NCBI RefSeq assembly: GCF_910592395.1
Contig: NC_088325.1
Location: forward strand, 5,425,501 to 5,489,500
Direction of reading: 5' to 3'
From: Lineus longissimus
Lineage: Eukaryota; Nemertea; Pilidiophora; Heteronemertea; Lineidae
Length of the DNA stretch: 64,000 nt
Shown: positions 33,914 through 44,079 of the stretch, in pieces
How the letters are laid out: each line of letters opens with the position of its first letter
Numbering within the stretch: position 1 is the stretch's first letter
Notes under the pieces: model-generated
The model's database searches: none
What the model was told of the DNA's origin: nothing
The model's input: only the letters and a program-made list of their open reading frames with translations
Position numbers and translations under genes: made by a program

Positions 33914-34876
33914 ATGGACTTCATAATCAATGAACAAGAATGTAATGAAGCCAAATTTGAGTACTACTTAACAGACCAATTAGACATAAAATCCATTACT
34001 TTGAAATCGATAACCTTTTACAATTCATGGTGGACAGGTGATTTTCTACCAGAGGGAGTCAGGATTTTCTCATTTCTAGTCGAAATAACCAGAATTACAA
34101 CACATGAGCCCTTAGATAAACAATTATGGTGTATGGATGAATTTAGGACATTATTTGCTCCTGGACTTGAAACAGATACACTTGAAAAGGAAGTCATGAA
34201 AATTTGCGAACGGCATTTGGAAAATGAATCTACCACAACTAAAGACACCATTACTCAATACACATTTCCATACTCTCGACATTTTAGTTTAAGTGAGTTT
34301 TGTGAGGTATGGCAAAAATACATAAAAGAAATTGGAATTAGCCATGTGAAAATTTACTGTGATAACAATAATTACATAACCCTTGAACTTACAGAGGATA
34401 AAGAGTACCCTCTGAAAGTAGACAAGTTAGATAAAAATGAAAAAATCTAGATTGAGAGAAACACAGAAGGTTTTCAAATAAGCAAAACCATAAGAGAGAT
34501 GATAGAAAAACAGCTCACAGTGGTGAATGAGTGGTTTGGCTTTAAGCAAACTAAATTCACCAAGAAAGGAAAATACTACTCCACAAGACCACTCAACTTT
34601 TACAGGAAATATCTATTCCTGCAAGCTAATTTGGTTGACAAAGCTAAGACCCTCTACAACAATAAACCATCTTACATTTTCTGCATCATACCTGTAGAAG
34701 ATGGTGACCAAATAAAAATGCAGCGATACGAACCGAATTGTAAGAAAACGATAAATAAGTGTACTAATCACATAAAATTCGAAATCACTGATGAGAATGG
34801 TAAGCTAGTTAATTTCAGAGGAACAGAGGTTTCTTTAGAGTTAAGAATCGAGCTCTGCTCTCAAGACGAAGTCTGA
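33914..34876 (+). pseudogene. Second minor-capsid-like protein, TAG-interrupted
   Basis: A 321-codon frame interrupted once by TAG at 34448-34450; sequence before and after reads as one protein. The C-terminal IKFEITDENGKLVNFRG followed by a hydrophobic strand resembles the end of the minor capsid protein (NIRLTDEKGEIIDLNG), so I infer a diverged paralogue or vertex/spike-related structural protein. As in mCP, the last residues (IELCSQDEV) come from a double-hairpin mini-repeat. The TAG may be a mutation or a leaky stop. No second copy in the window to compare. Confidence 0.65.
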
Positions 34877-34949
34877 CTAGGACAAGGTCCAGAGAGCAAA
34901 GTTCGACTCGAGCTATGCTCTCAAGACGAAGTCTGACCACCTGATGAGA
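34877..34949. repeat. Mini-repeat cluster between convergent genes
   Basis: Alternating units TCGAGCTATGCTCTCAAGAC and GGACAAGGTCCAGAGAGCAAAG lie between the 3' ends of the second minor-capsid-like gene and the 188-aa gene. Confidence 0.85.
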
Positions 34950-35516
34950 TCATTCCATTAAAGGAATAGTACATTTCTTCTCTTTAACTACAGGTTTAAC
35001 AAGAGGGTTAATTGACCCCTTCATGACTGCTTCATTCGGACTTTGTCCTGAGAGCAGAGCTCGATTAGGACTACGTCCAGAGAACAAAGTTCGATTCAAG
35101 CCTGATCGCTGCTCTTTACTTACTTTTTTAGGAAGTTTCTTAAACATAATGAATGCTGCTAAAATAACGGCACCTAAACCTAGTACATAGACATAAGTAT
35201 TACTACTAGATTCACGCAGTGATACATCAGTATTTTGAGATTGTGGTTCTTCTTCCTCTACTTCTTCTTCCTCCTTTTCCACAACTCTGTTTTTTGGTGA
35301 GGAGTCCTGTACTTTAAATGTCGTCTTATCCTTTTTTATCCTCTTAAATTCCCTAGATCTTCTACCCAGTTCTCTAGACCATGCTAATTGTTTCTCTGAT
35401 CGAGGTTTCTTAGACACTGAAACTTTAGTCGAACATTGTTCTCTGGACGTAGTCCTAGTCGGACTTTGTCCTGAGAGCATAGCTCGAGTAGTATCAGTTA
35501 CAGTTTCAAGTTCCAT
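34950..35516 (-). CDS. 188-aa single-TM protein with acidic stretch
   Basis: Unrecognised. A basic N-terminal half with a Glu-rich run (EKEEEEVEEEE) is followed by one TM segment (about residues 107-125) and a basic tail. Three blocks (about residues 10-30 and 140-165) are mini-repeat peptides of RALLSGQSP type. Likely a membrane-anchored accessory protein of the element. Starts in GATAAATGG. Confidence 0.65.
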   Translation of the reverse strand: MELETVTDTTRAMLSGQSPTRTTSREQCSTKVSVSKKPRSEKQLAWSRELGRRSREFKRIKKDKTTFKVQDSSPKNRVVEKEEEEVEEEEPQSQNTDVSLRESSSNTYVYVLGLGAVILAAFIMFKKLPKKVSKEQRSGLNRTLFSGRSPNRALLSGQSPNEAVMKGSINPLVKPVVKEKKCTIPLME

Positions 35517-35565
35517 TTATCTTGGCCGAATTTAATTCGAACTATGTTCTCATAACCAGGTTAAT
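35517..35565. other. Spacer with degenerate mini-repeat
   Basis: Contains TTCGAACTATGTTCTCATAACC, a worn copy of the left hairpin of the mini-repeat. Confidence 0.5.
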
Positions 35566-36377
35566 TTAGTCTTCTTTATCATCACTACCTGTGATATCTA
35601 GACTTTCATCTATTGATTTGTCACATTCAGAGACAGTCATATTTGGTGTATTCATATTTGATGCAGTCATACTCGATGTAATCATAGATGATTCCTCATG
35701 ACAATGACCTAAAGTAATAAGTGTTGTTGAGGCAAGTGCAGTTAATGGACCCATTCTCAAACTCAACCATCCAAGCCATTTATCCAACTCGTTAGTTATC
35801 AAATAATCATTTCTAAGATCATGATAAAGATCATCTTCATCATCTATTGGTAATAACCACCTTGATAATTTAGTGTTAGCTTTAATTACTGTCTTACCCA
35901 AAGAATCATTAAGTCTGGCAGCCATCTTTGTTTCATACATTCTATGGTGTTTTAAGATTTCTTTTTCAGTCATATTATCTAAGTCATTAAAAGTTATTTG
36001 TTTATTAAGGAAATCCTTGCTTTTACCAGTTGCAACTAGAATCTCTAAGTCTTGTTTGGCTTTAAGACCACTATCAGTCAAATAGTTCAAATTTTGTTGA
36101 TTGCTGGTTGATCCTAGTTGGCAACTAGAATTGACTATTCCTTGACTGGGATTAACTATTCCCTGACTAGGAGTAACAAAATTTGAACTATTCAACTGCT
36201 TGTTTGAAACTTGTTGATTTGTAGAGCAGTTCTGTTGAAAGTTAGTTCTGTTTTGTTGGTAACTACCAGTGTTCTGTTGGTTAGAAGCCCCAACCTCTCA
36301 GGACTCATAACACCAATCTGTTTCATCTGTTGTTCAATCACTGCAGATGTCTGACTATTCATTTGCTGATTATTCAT
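35566..36377 (-). pseudogene. Gln/Asn-rich protein, frameshifted
   Basis: About 270 codons, one base short; the frame changes near 36285-36300, where a CCCC run (36288-36291) may have lost one base. The N-terminus is Gln/Asn-rich with a PSQGIVN duplication. The conserved-looking core has NMTEKEILKHHRMYETKM and LPIDDEDDLYHDLRNDYLI, then a small-residue hydrophobic stretch. From memory a similar LPIDD-containing ORF recurs in invertebrate Polintons; its function is unknown. Starts in TTTTAAATG. Confidence 0.7.
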
Positions 36378-36428
36378 TTAAAATTATGGAAAAATGACTG
36401 TTAAGTGCAAAATGCTGTTTTCACAACT

Positions 36429-37685
36429 TTATTGCATCTTAACACTAGATCGAGCTATGCTCTCAAGACGAAGTCTGACTCGAGCAGAGCTCTCAGGACG
36501 AAGTCCGGCTGGTGCTATGCTCTCAGGACGAAGTCCGGCTGGTGCTAACTTAATACTACTGATGCAGTTAATGTCTCGACCTGCACTAGCACCCAATAAA
36601 ACGTCAAACTGCTTGTCAATATCCTGGTCATATTCCTTCTCAACCTTGTAATTCTGGAAGAAAATACTTTGAGTGAAATCATACCATAATCTCTCCAAAT
36701 CATTAACTCGCTCCTTGTTGGTTAAAAAAGGTGTAAATATTACATAATCAATTTTCAGCGTTTTAAAGGCTTGGTGTAAAAATACCTTGTAGTTAATGGT
36801 GACCTTGACACCACAGTAATGCAGAAATCTAAGGAAAGCATAGTACACTAGTCTAAGGTCAGTGATATTCTCATCGGTTAATTGCGGTTTACCAATTGCC
36901 CTGTTAATAAATTCAATGGCAAGAAACCAATCATATTCCCCACAGTGAAATTTAAAAAGCATGGCTTCACCATGTAACCCTTGGTTACATAACTTAGAGG
37001 GGAGAGTGTTAATACCCATTTTTAGGGCTGACTGAAGAGTATTTCCATATCTCTGCTTACTAAGACATTTTCTGGAACTTGAAAAGTAGCACTGTAAATA
37101 CCCTTCCACAAAGTCCTTTAAATACTTAACTGCCGATTCGGACAGCCGACTCCATACAAGTTTCCTTAGAATACTGTCAAAGTAACGTGTCTTGTTGTCA
37201 ATATTGATCTCAAGAGTTTTAAAATCATCGTCGTAAGTAGTCGAATTGCAATTGGTGCAGAATTGATACCTGACAGTTTTAGCTGCGTACCTTGCTGAAT
37301 TCAAGTTTTTTTGATACTCAAAAAGGGTCCACCTTTTACAATTATGGCAGAATTGAGCATTAGTGTTGGTACTGACGTCATATTCTTTCATTCTTGGCAG
37401 GACTACTTTGTGTGTCTCAGTCGAGCTTTGCTCTCTGGACTTTGTCCTAGTCGGACTTCGTCCTGAGAGCTCTGCTCGAGTCGAGCTTTGCTCTCTGGAC
37501 TTTGTCCTAGTCGGACTTCGTCCTGAGAGCTCTGCTCGAGTCGAGCTTTGCTCTCTGGACTTTGTCCTAGTCGGACTTCGTCTTGAGAGCATAGCTCGAT
37601 CCATAACCCTAGGACGAAGGAATCCAGTAAGATTTTCATTGCTACATTTACTAAAACAGTCTTTTAATGAGATGTATTTATTCAT
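36429..37685 (-). CDS. 418-aa Zn-ribbon protein with 20-aa tandem repeats
   Basis: Function unknown. Two CxxC pairs (FCHNCKRW and FCTNCNS, about 30 residues apart) suggest a zinc ribbon. A helical C-terminal domain follows. Near the N-terminus a 60-bp dimer of mini-repeats is repeated three times, giving TKSREQSSTRAELSGRSPTR three times over about residues 28-90; the C-terminal ~35 residues also derive from mini-repeats (APAGLRPES twice). Start ATG at 37685 is preceded by GTAAAT. Confidence 0.7.
   Translation of the reverse strand: MNKYISLKDCFSKCSNENLTGFLRPRVMDRAMLSRRSPTRTKSREQSSTRAELSGRSPTRTKSREQSSTRAELSGRSPTRTKSREQSSTETHKVVLPRMKEYDVSTNTNAQFCHNCKRWTLFEYQKNLNSARYAAKTVRYQFCTNCNSTTYDDDFKTLEINIDNKTRYFDSILRKLVWSRLSESAVKYLKDFVEGYLQCYFSSSRKCLSKQRYGNTLQSALKMGINTLPSKLCNQGLHGEAMLFKFHCGEYDWFLAIEFINRAIGKPQLTDENITDLRLVYYAFLRFLHYCGVKVTINYKVFLHQAFKTLKIDYVIFTPFLTNKERVNDLERLWYDFTQSIFFQNYKVEKEYDQDIDKQFDVLLGASAGRDINCISSIKLAPAGLRPESIAPAGLRPESSARVRLRLESIARSSVKMQ
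37418..37605. repeat. 60-bp mini-repeat dimer array inside coding sequence
   Basis: Three near-perfect units of TCGAGCTTTGCTCTCTGGAC...TCGGACTTCGTCCTGAGAGC, each two hairpin units in opposite orientation. The 60-bp period keeps the reading frame of the 418-aa gene. Confidence 0.93.
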
Positions 37686-37732
37686 ATTTACATAATAATT
37701 ATTTTTTAAACATTGTTTTGATAGAAGTTCAC

Positions 37733-39303
37733 CTAAGACCTTTTATGTTTTTTTACTGTTTTACGTGATTTTAAGGCTTTAACACCCTCTATTAAACCAT
37801 AGATTATGGAACTAACAATAGCAATAACTGCTATGATCAGATGTTCAGCTAGAAAGCCAACAACTGCACCAATTGTTTTCAGGAGAAATGATACGATAGA
37901 ACCGATGATTCCCGGTAAAGCCGCAGCTGATTTCTTGGCTAGTTCTTTTAGCCATTCAGCAAACTTCTTGAGACCTTCTTTTACTTTATCTGGTATTGAT
38001 GGTTTTGGTCCTGGTTCTGGTGTAGGTCCTGGAGTTGGGTCTGGTCCTGGAGATGGGTCTGGTCCTGGAGTTGGTTTTACAGATTTAGTGGCACCACTTA
38101 AAGCACTACTGATACTGAGACCTAGAGTTGTAAATGTCATAACAACAGCTGTTATTATGGCGCTAATAGTTACACCATACGTCTTAAAAAGTAACTTTAT
38201 TCTATCCTTTAGAGGAATAGTTGAATCTGGTTTCTTTAGAACATCAACAATTAAACGTTTAATTCTTCTAGTTTGTGACTCCCTGTCATTGTCTAACCTC
38301 CATACCTTTGACTGTTCCTCATGCAATTTGTCATTTAGTTCATCTATTTGCTTTTTCAACTTCACTTTATCTTTAGTATCTTCTTCTACAGACTTTACAT
38401 AGTCTCTTTTTAAATTATGAAGTTCTTCTTCTAGGCTTTCTATTTGCATGTCCTTATCCCTCTTTACTGCAGCTAGTTTATCACCAGCCTGTTTTAACCC
38501 TCTAAGTTCTCTCAAGGCATATTCAGTAAAACCCAGTGATTTAAGTTCATCATCATTAGAATCTATCAGTTTATCTATTGGTTTGTTTGAACTGTTTACC
38601 TCATTAATTACTGCCTGTGTTTCAGGGGTTACTAATGTAGGTTCCCTTACTGGTGGGTCAGGTGCATCATACCTCTAATCATGTCAACAAATCTAGTACC
38701 AAACTTAGTCTTTAATGTGCCTTCAGCATAGAAGCTTCCATTATCCTTAGTTAAAGGAATAAACTTTATCTTTTCTCCATTTTTATCAGGATATTCAAAT
38801 AATTTTTTGTTTCCTAGTTTATCTTTTATCAAATCAAGTTCAGAATGTGTCGGATTGTAATAAAGTTTGTTACCTTTGTAACTAATGTGTGGTGAAAGAT
38901 TACTCAATTTTTTCTTGTCATAATTCCAGTTTGATCCTCCCAATGCTGTATCAAGTTTATCCTCTATTGTATCGTAATTTAACTCCTTTTCCATCAATTC
39001 AGGGACAATACCTCTTACTCTTTCTGGAGGTGTACTTAATGAAGTTTCATCAGTAAGATTTTCACCTCCTGTGTTGTATGTTGTGCCTGGCCTTTCTGGA
39101 GGTGTAGTGAATGAAGTTTCAGTAGTAAGATTTCCACCTCCTGTGTTGTATGTTGTGCCGTCATCTTGAAAAGTTCTATTGGTTTCACCTGTATTAGGAT
39201 CTATCTCATCCATTTGGATATATTCACCTCCTGTGTTGTATGTTGTGCCGTCATCTGGATAAGGGAGATTCTTTCTCATTTCTAGAATTTGTTCAAAAGT
39301 TCC

Positions 39304-39335
<32 letters not shown>

Positions 39336-39381
39336 GTGGATCGTAATCACTCATTTCATAATTTTCACCTCCTTCAGCCAT
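37733..39381 (-). pseudogene. ~550-aa coiled-coil/membrane protein, frameshifted
   Basis: Two abutting frames (244 codons from 39381, then one ending at 37733) fit a single gene one base short; the break must lie at 38650-38674, since no stop separates the frames there and the downstream frame has no ATG at its head. Order: poly-Ser (GAT repeat), four TTYNTGGE repeats, a globular part, then a coiled coil (SLEEELHNLKRDY), a TM segment, a Pro-rich PGPDP linker, and two further hydrophobic segments with a basic tail. Likely a membrane or structural protein; function unknown. Confidence 0.65.
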
Positions 39382-39391
39382 AATTACTTAT

Positions 39392-40783
39392 TTATCTAAC
39401 CATAAAAACAATCAATGTACCAACAACTGAGTAAAGCATGAATTTAATTGTTTCATGAGTATCATCCACCTTCTCAACTTTGGTGTCAAGTTTAGTAGTA
39501 GTAGGAGTATTCTTTGAGGTTTCAGTTGTTTTTGGTGAATCAACATTACTCTTTGGTTTATGACTGGTCTCGAGCTTTGCTCTCAGGACGAAGTCCGTCT
39601 TGACAGTACCAACGCTACTCTTAACTCTTATTTTCTTAGAACTATTTCCTTCCATCAGTGGTGGTGGTAAGGTCTTTTTGTGGTTAATGTCATTCTTACC
39701 GGGTTTAGCATTTTTTGGTGCTATTAAAATGTTATTATTGTAGTTATCCAGCTTACCAATAACGAGTACCATATTTGATCCTATGACATACAATCCTGGT
39801 GCTATTACATAATCTAGTCTTGTATGAGTGTCACTCACTGCTTTTTGATATCTTTGAATTGAAGTGGGAATATCAGGATGTTGATTAATCGAGTCCTTTA
39901 ATAGTTTGTTAAATTCCTTCTGAGCATCCAATTCTGTACCCGGTACTCCAATTATTGGTGTTCTGGTCAACGCCTGAGCACCCAGAATACAGTAAACATA
40001 TGTTCTTATTGTGTCATTCAACCTCTCTATTCCAGGATTAGAGAAACCATTTGATTTAAATATCATGAATTGTTGATAGGTTTGACATTCATTTTGTGTA
40101 ATTACATCAAATACATTCTTGTGTTGTTTCACATGATACTTAATGAAGGTATCAGGATATTTGAAATTAGCCATTCCAGCATCCCAGTCTTTACTGAACA
40201 TCGGTGGCATTCTATTTTCATGAACTTGCATGAGGAAGAAATTGATTTTAGAATCATTGATGTAATATCCGGGATCAGTTATGTTCGGGTTGTAATCCGG
40301 TACACTCCATGACCTCCAACCACCGTTATTTTCAAACACCGAGAAATCGTACTCGTCTTTTAAACCAAATTCACTCAATAACCCTCCTAGTTTCCTAAGG
40401 TTAATGTTATTGTTTGTCTCATTAAAATCACTTTCACCTGGAATTGGTATCTCTAGATTCTTCATGATCTTCAATATTTGATAGTAAACATGAAACCTGT
40501 AAATTGACCTTATCAATGGGTCACTGTGATTCAAGTGATCGTCTATTGAAATACCACAACCTGTTGTAGCAAACCAAACAGCCATGTTAAATTGGTTCTG
40601 GTAAAACGATAATGGATTCTTTTCCAGTCGCAGACAGTCTTTCTTATTTTTCAGGCTCAAAAACCCAGGTGTTATCTTAGTTTCTTGTAGTCTGAAGAAG
40701 TTATTAGTATTAACAGTTACTTCTAAATTAAAGAAGTCATAGGTGAATTTACTTTTATGTTGATTTGCTATTGGATAATACAT
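39392..40783 (-). CDS. 463-aa C-terminally anchored Polinton protein
   Basis: Full-length frame starting in AATTAAATG. The segment FYQNQFNMAVWFATTGCGIS (about residues 60-79) is a signature I recall from a large, recurrent, uncharacterised Polinton/adintovirus protein. The central part is globular. Residues about 395-440 are Thr/Lys-rich with a mini-repeat peptide (TDFVLRAKLET), and a TM segment ends the protein, so it is probably anchored with the bulk on one side of a membrane. May be a virion surface or accessory protein (inference). Confidence 0.72.
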   Translation of the reverse strand: MYYPIANQHKSKFTYDFFNLEVTVNTNNFFRLQETKITPGFLSLKNKKDCLRLEKNPLSFYQNQFNMAVWFATTGCGISIDDHLNHSDPLIRSIYRFHVYYQILKIMKNLEIPIPGESDFNETNNNINLRKLGGLLSEFGLKDEYDFSVFENNGGWRSWSVPDYNPNITDPGYYINDSKINFFLMQVHENRMPPMFSKDWDAGMANFKYPDTFIKYHVKQHKNVFDVITQNECQTYQQFMIFKSNGFSNPGIERLNDTIRTYVYCILGAQALTRTPIIGVPGTELDAQKEFNKLLKDSINQHPDIPTSIQRYQKAVSDTHTRLDYVIAPGLYVIGSNMVLVIGKLDNYNNNILIAPKNAKPGKNDINHKKTLPPPLMEGNSSKKIRVKSSVGTVKTDFVLRAKLETSHKPKSNVDSPKTTETSKNTPTTTKLDTKVEKVDDTHETIKFMLYSVVGTLIVFMVR

Positions 40784-40849
40784 TTAATTTACTTGAATTT
40801 TTTCCTTGAATTTTGGATAATGAAGACAGTAAAAAGACCATTTATTTTA

Positions 40850-40936
40850 ATGGAATAACCCATTGAGCTCTAGTATTCCCTCACCATTTCACTGACCATT
40901 TCATTGCAACGCTTCACTGGGAATCTCATGAATGAT
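40850..40936. repeat. Sub-terminal inverted repeat, B right end
   Basis: Matches, inverted, the DNA next to the palindrome in C (54901-54985) and, in the same orientation, in A (about 3575-3661), including CCCATTGAGCTCTAGTATTCC and CAACGCTTCACTG. It is absent from B's own left end, so B's long terminal repeats are unequal. Confidence 0.85.
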
Positions 40937-41067
40937 AGAATATATGTATTGTGGTGGATTGGTTCTTTGGGGTTGTAGGCTAATTTGGGGCAAAAGCCCT
41001 GTAAGGGCTTTGGTCAAAAGGGCCTAAAACATAACCTAGATTCCTAGCACCACAATACATATATTCT
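40937..41067. repeat. Polinton terminal palindrome (B right)
   Basis: 131-bp imperfect palindrome, inverted relative to 21950-22079 and also self-complementary. Ends ACATATATTCT directly before the GTTGTG duplication. Confidence 0.92.
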
Positions 41068-41073
41068 GTTGTG
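41068..41073. repeat. Target-site duplication GTTGTG, right
   Basis: Repeats 21944-21949 directly after the last element base. Confidence 0.92.
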
Positions 41074-41390
41074 AATCAGTCTGATAAGTTGACAGCCAGT
41101 AAGGCTGTCTCTTAAGTCAACTGGCTGGTTGTAATTCTGTCCAATGAGTTGTAAGGCTTTAAGGCTGTCTAATAAGCTGACTTGCTGGATGTGAATCTGT
41201 CTAATGAGTTGACAGGCTGTTAAGCTGCCCCTTGTTGAGGTGATTGGCTGGCAGTGAATCTGTCTGATGACTTGCTCAGGAATAATGTCGTCTCTTGAGT
41301 TGACTGGCTGGTTGTGAAGCCCTTTGATGGGCTGACAGCTGTAAAGCTGTCTCTTGAGTTAACTGGCTGGTTGTCAATATGTCTGATCAG
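41074..41390. repeat. ~60-bp minisatellite, right part
   Basis: Continuation of the array at 21445-21949 (AGTTGACTGGCTGGTTGTGAA, AAGGCTGTCTCTT blocks), more diverged than the left part. Confidence 0.88.
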
Positions 41391-41980
41391 TTTTACGCCG
41401 ATTTAGAACAAGGGCAAAAAGTTAATCTCGCTTCAAATCATCGTCTTCACGAACAAACCTAATGACACAGCAATTTTCCATACCAAACGAGTGCGCATAA
41501 AACCCCTCAAAATCACTTCGTTTCATGAGAATCTTTTCGTCAATAGCTTGAAATGCAATAAGACAGCTTTTTAATTTTTGGGATAAAAAAGACCGGAGAA
41601 AACTCTTGTATCGTGGATGAGGTAATTCACCACATTCTGATTGCAATAGCGGCCATTTCAAGGATGGACGGATCGACGTCGGTATAAGTAGTTTCGGTCA
41701 TGCGCAAGGAGGTCGCACGCATGGGTCACTTGGCTAAATATGTGTAAAGTATTAATTACACATTTCGATGCTCGACACCCATGACAGCGGGTGCACGGTG
41801 CCCAACGTCTACTATGATATTACAATAGTAGTAGTAGAGGTTGAGTTCCTATATAGCGCTTTTCCATGTTTCCCTGATCTAAGCGCTTTTGGGATATCAT
41901 ATTATTACTCCGGTCTCCACAGAAATCAATATTTCAATGAGAAACCAGAAGGCGCTCACTTGAACTCGACAAGTTGGGGA
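41391..41980. other. Host DNA, nothing identified
   Basis: A 79-codon ORF on the minus strand (41422-41661) shows no known domain; no other structure seen. Confidence 0.45.
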
Positions 41981-41984
41981 ACTA

Positions 41985-42060
41985 AGCAGTGACTCGGCCG
42001 GGAGTCGAACCTCCTCCACTGCGCTACCGCTGCCCCATACCATTCCAGGGGGGGGGGTCA
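41985..42060 (-). repeat. tRNA-derived SINE head
   Basis: On the minus strand, GGTAGCGCAGTGGAGG matches a tRNA A box and GGTTCGACTCC a B box about 15 bases further on, closer than in a functional tRNA. Typical of a tRNA-derived SINE promoter. A G9 run sits just upstream. Confidence 0.65.
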
Positions 42061-42599
42061 ATGCGCTCCCCATTTCCGGTGGCTCTTATTGAACCCTGTA
42101 TACATCCATATGTCACATATGACGTATCCCCAAAATCCGGAGGTGACGTAGGCATAACGACGTATTACCCGTCTACTTTGCCATGACCTGTCACTACGGT
42201 TTATATAGGACAAAAATATTTCGTGGCAAACCAAATAAGCTTTCAATTGAGAACTGGTCTTATGGTAGACATAAATACAGATATCTGACACGAACAAACA
42301 AAAATAAATTCGTTGTTGCTAATTTCCATATCACATTTGCCACCTGCAGCAAATAAGGTACCACTTTATAAACAAATCCATGTGACTGTCATTTAATCCT
42401 GATGACAAGCAGGCATTTCACCATAATCATACAGCACATGGTTAGTATTTGTCTGTGGTATGGTAGTTAGTGTCGTTTTTTTGTGTTTTTTTTTAAATTT
42501 ATTTTTGATCGTACAGTGTACAGTTGGTGCAACTATTTACAAAGGTGCTTGAAAAGAAAAAAAAAATATATAAAGTTCACTATTAGTGAACACACAGGT

Positions 42600-43120
42600 A
42601 ACAAGTCATTCATCTCTATTCTGTTAAGGAAATGGTAATCTTCACTATCTATTTTTATTGATAAATCACGCATCATTTCCGACATCTGTCCATACTCCTC
42701 TGTAGTCCTTTCCTCATTTACAAAATTTACAAAATTGTTCACTTCTAGTACGTTTCTGGCATTTGATTGTCCCGTTATTGTTAAATTTACAGACATTCTT
42801 ACTTTTTCATTACTACTCCTTCTACAAGTCTCGAAGAATTTCGTAAACCGTTTAAAAACCTGAGCCTTAGGATTTTCGTCCCTCACTATCAATGGCAACA
42901 GTGCCCTATGTGTTCTTCTTGGTAATGATAGTAGTTTACGCATACAATTTCTCCATGCCGTGGAAAACCTAGAGAAAGACCGATGCGAATAATCCCACAG
43001 GGAACTACAGTAATTAAATGACATGTGATATCGAGTGACGCCATCGATATTAATGTAAATTGTCATCAACATACCACAAAGTTTATTTAGATATTTCCAG
43101 GGAATAATGAGCGTCCGGAG
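42600..43120 (-). pseudogene. LINE reverse transcriptase C-terminal remnant
   Basis: The minus-strand frame contains SLWDYSHRSFSRFSTAWRNC, then MRKLLSLPRRTHRALLPLI, the pattern following the RT domain of many LINEs. The upstream RT core and most of the element are missing; the frame runs on to 42533. Confidence 0.75.
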
Positions 43121-43707
43121 GTGGAGCACATTGACCCCTGGGAATAGAGGTTGCACGCTGCCAACCAGTAAACTTACATTCTGCATATTTCACTTGGGTG
43201 CAACGAAACTCAGGAACGCAATACAAGTCATAGTATTAAGGGCAGTCATGAATTATTATATGATAATAACTATACAATTAACAAACACGAGTTCAGAGTA
43301 CATATTTGTTAATATACAATTACTTCTTAGTCAGTTATATTCGTCTGTCCCATCTGACAAGTATCACATCATATTATAGTCATATGGCATTCCTGACGCG
43401 GAAAATGCTTTGTTTGAAAGTACATACTGCATGTAGTCTGATAATTTGCCACAATAACGATGTCAGGGAATCCAAAACAGTAGGTCTGAGAAGGAAAAGG
43501 CCAACCTGGTTTCATCAAGTGACATAACTTTATGTTATACCCCCAAGAGTCATTGCGTTCAAGGAGACAATATTCAATACCATCAAGAGTCATCACCTTG
43601 ATCAGGTGGAGTTACCTGGCAGATGTTATTAAGATACAAGTGTAAAATCGTTACACTTTTCTCGGAGTTCGTCATCTTATACTAAAAGAGCTTTGACCGC
43701 TCCCACG

Positions 43708-43753
43708 ATGAAACTTCTACCACCTTTGGCATTTATGCTTCTCCAGTTTCAAA
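43708..43753 (+). CDS. Ig/FN3 receptor-like gene, exon 1 (signal peptide)
   Basis: ATG followed by KLLPPLAFMLLQFQ, a short hydrophobic signal peptide, then a GTAAGTA donor. 46 bp, ending in phase 1, which joins in frame to the Ig exon at 44746. A DNA feature too short to appear as an ORF. The product would be a type I membrane protein: signal, two Ig domains, two FN3-type domains, TM, cytoplasmic tail. No specific family name can be given. Confidence 0.72.
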
Positions 43754-44079
43754 GTAAGTAATTTTTGCGAACGTCGATTGTTTTTCTTTTGTGTCAGTTT
43801 TGATTTATTTCGCTGGTGTCTCACAAGCATAAACTGTATTTTCAACGATTTTGTATGCCATCTACTCATTCTTCCAAGGATCAACTCGATATGTGACACT
43901 CAGCGCTCAGACGTAGTGATGACGTCACATCAGTAGCAGCGAATTGCCATACAAATCATACCATACAAACAGGATTTGAACTTTGAAATCAGGCAAACCA
44001 CCCCTGGACTTGCAGGGAAAGAGGCCCAATTACCAACTGTCCAACTTGCAATGTAGCTGATTGACATAGAATACCCAAG

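Larger units (their letters stand above)
21950..41067 (+). mobile_element. Polinton B, complete 19.1-kb element
   Basis: Polinton/Maverick element with AG...CT termini, ~130-bp palindromic inverted ends, a 6-bp target duplication and about 16 genes including PolB, chromodomain integrase, A32-like ATPase and capsid proteins. It interrupts a minisatellite; joining the flanks through one GTTGTG restores the repeat. Genes are packed with gaps mostly under 60 bp. Several genes carry single-base deletions or nonsense codons, so it may not be autonomous now. Confidence 0.96.
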
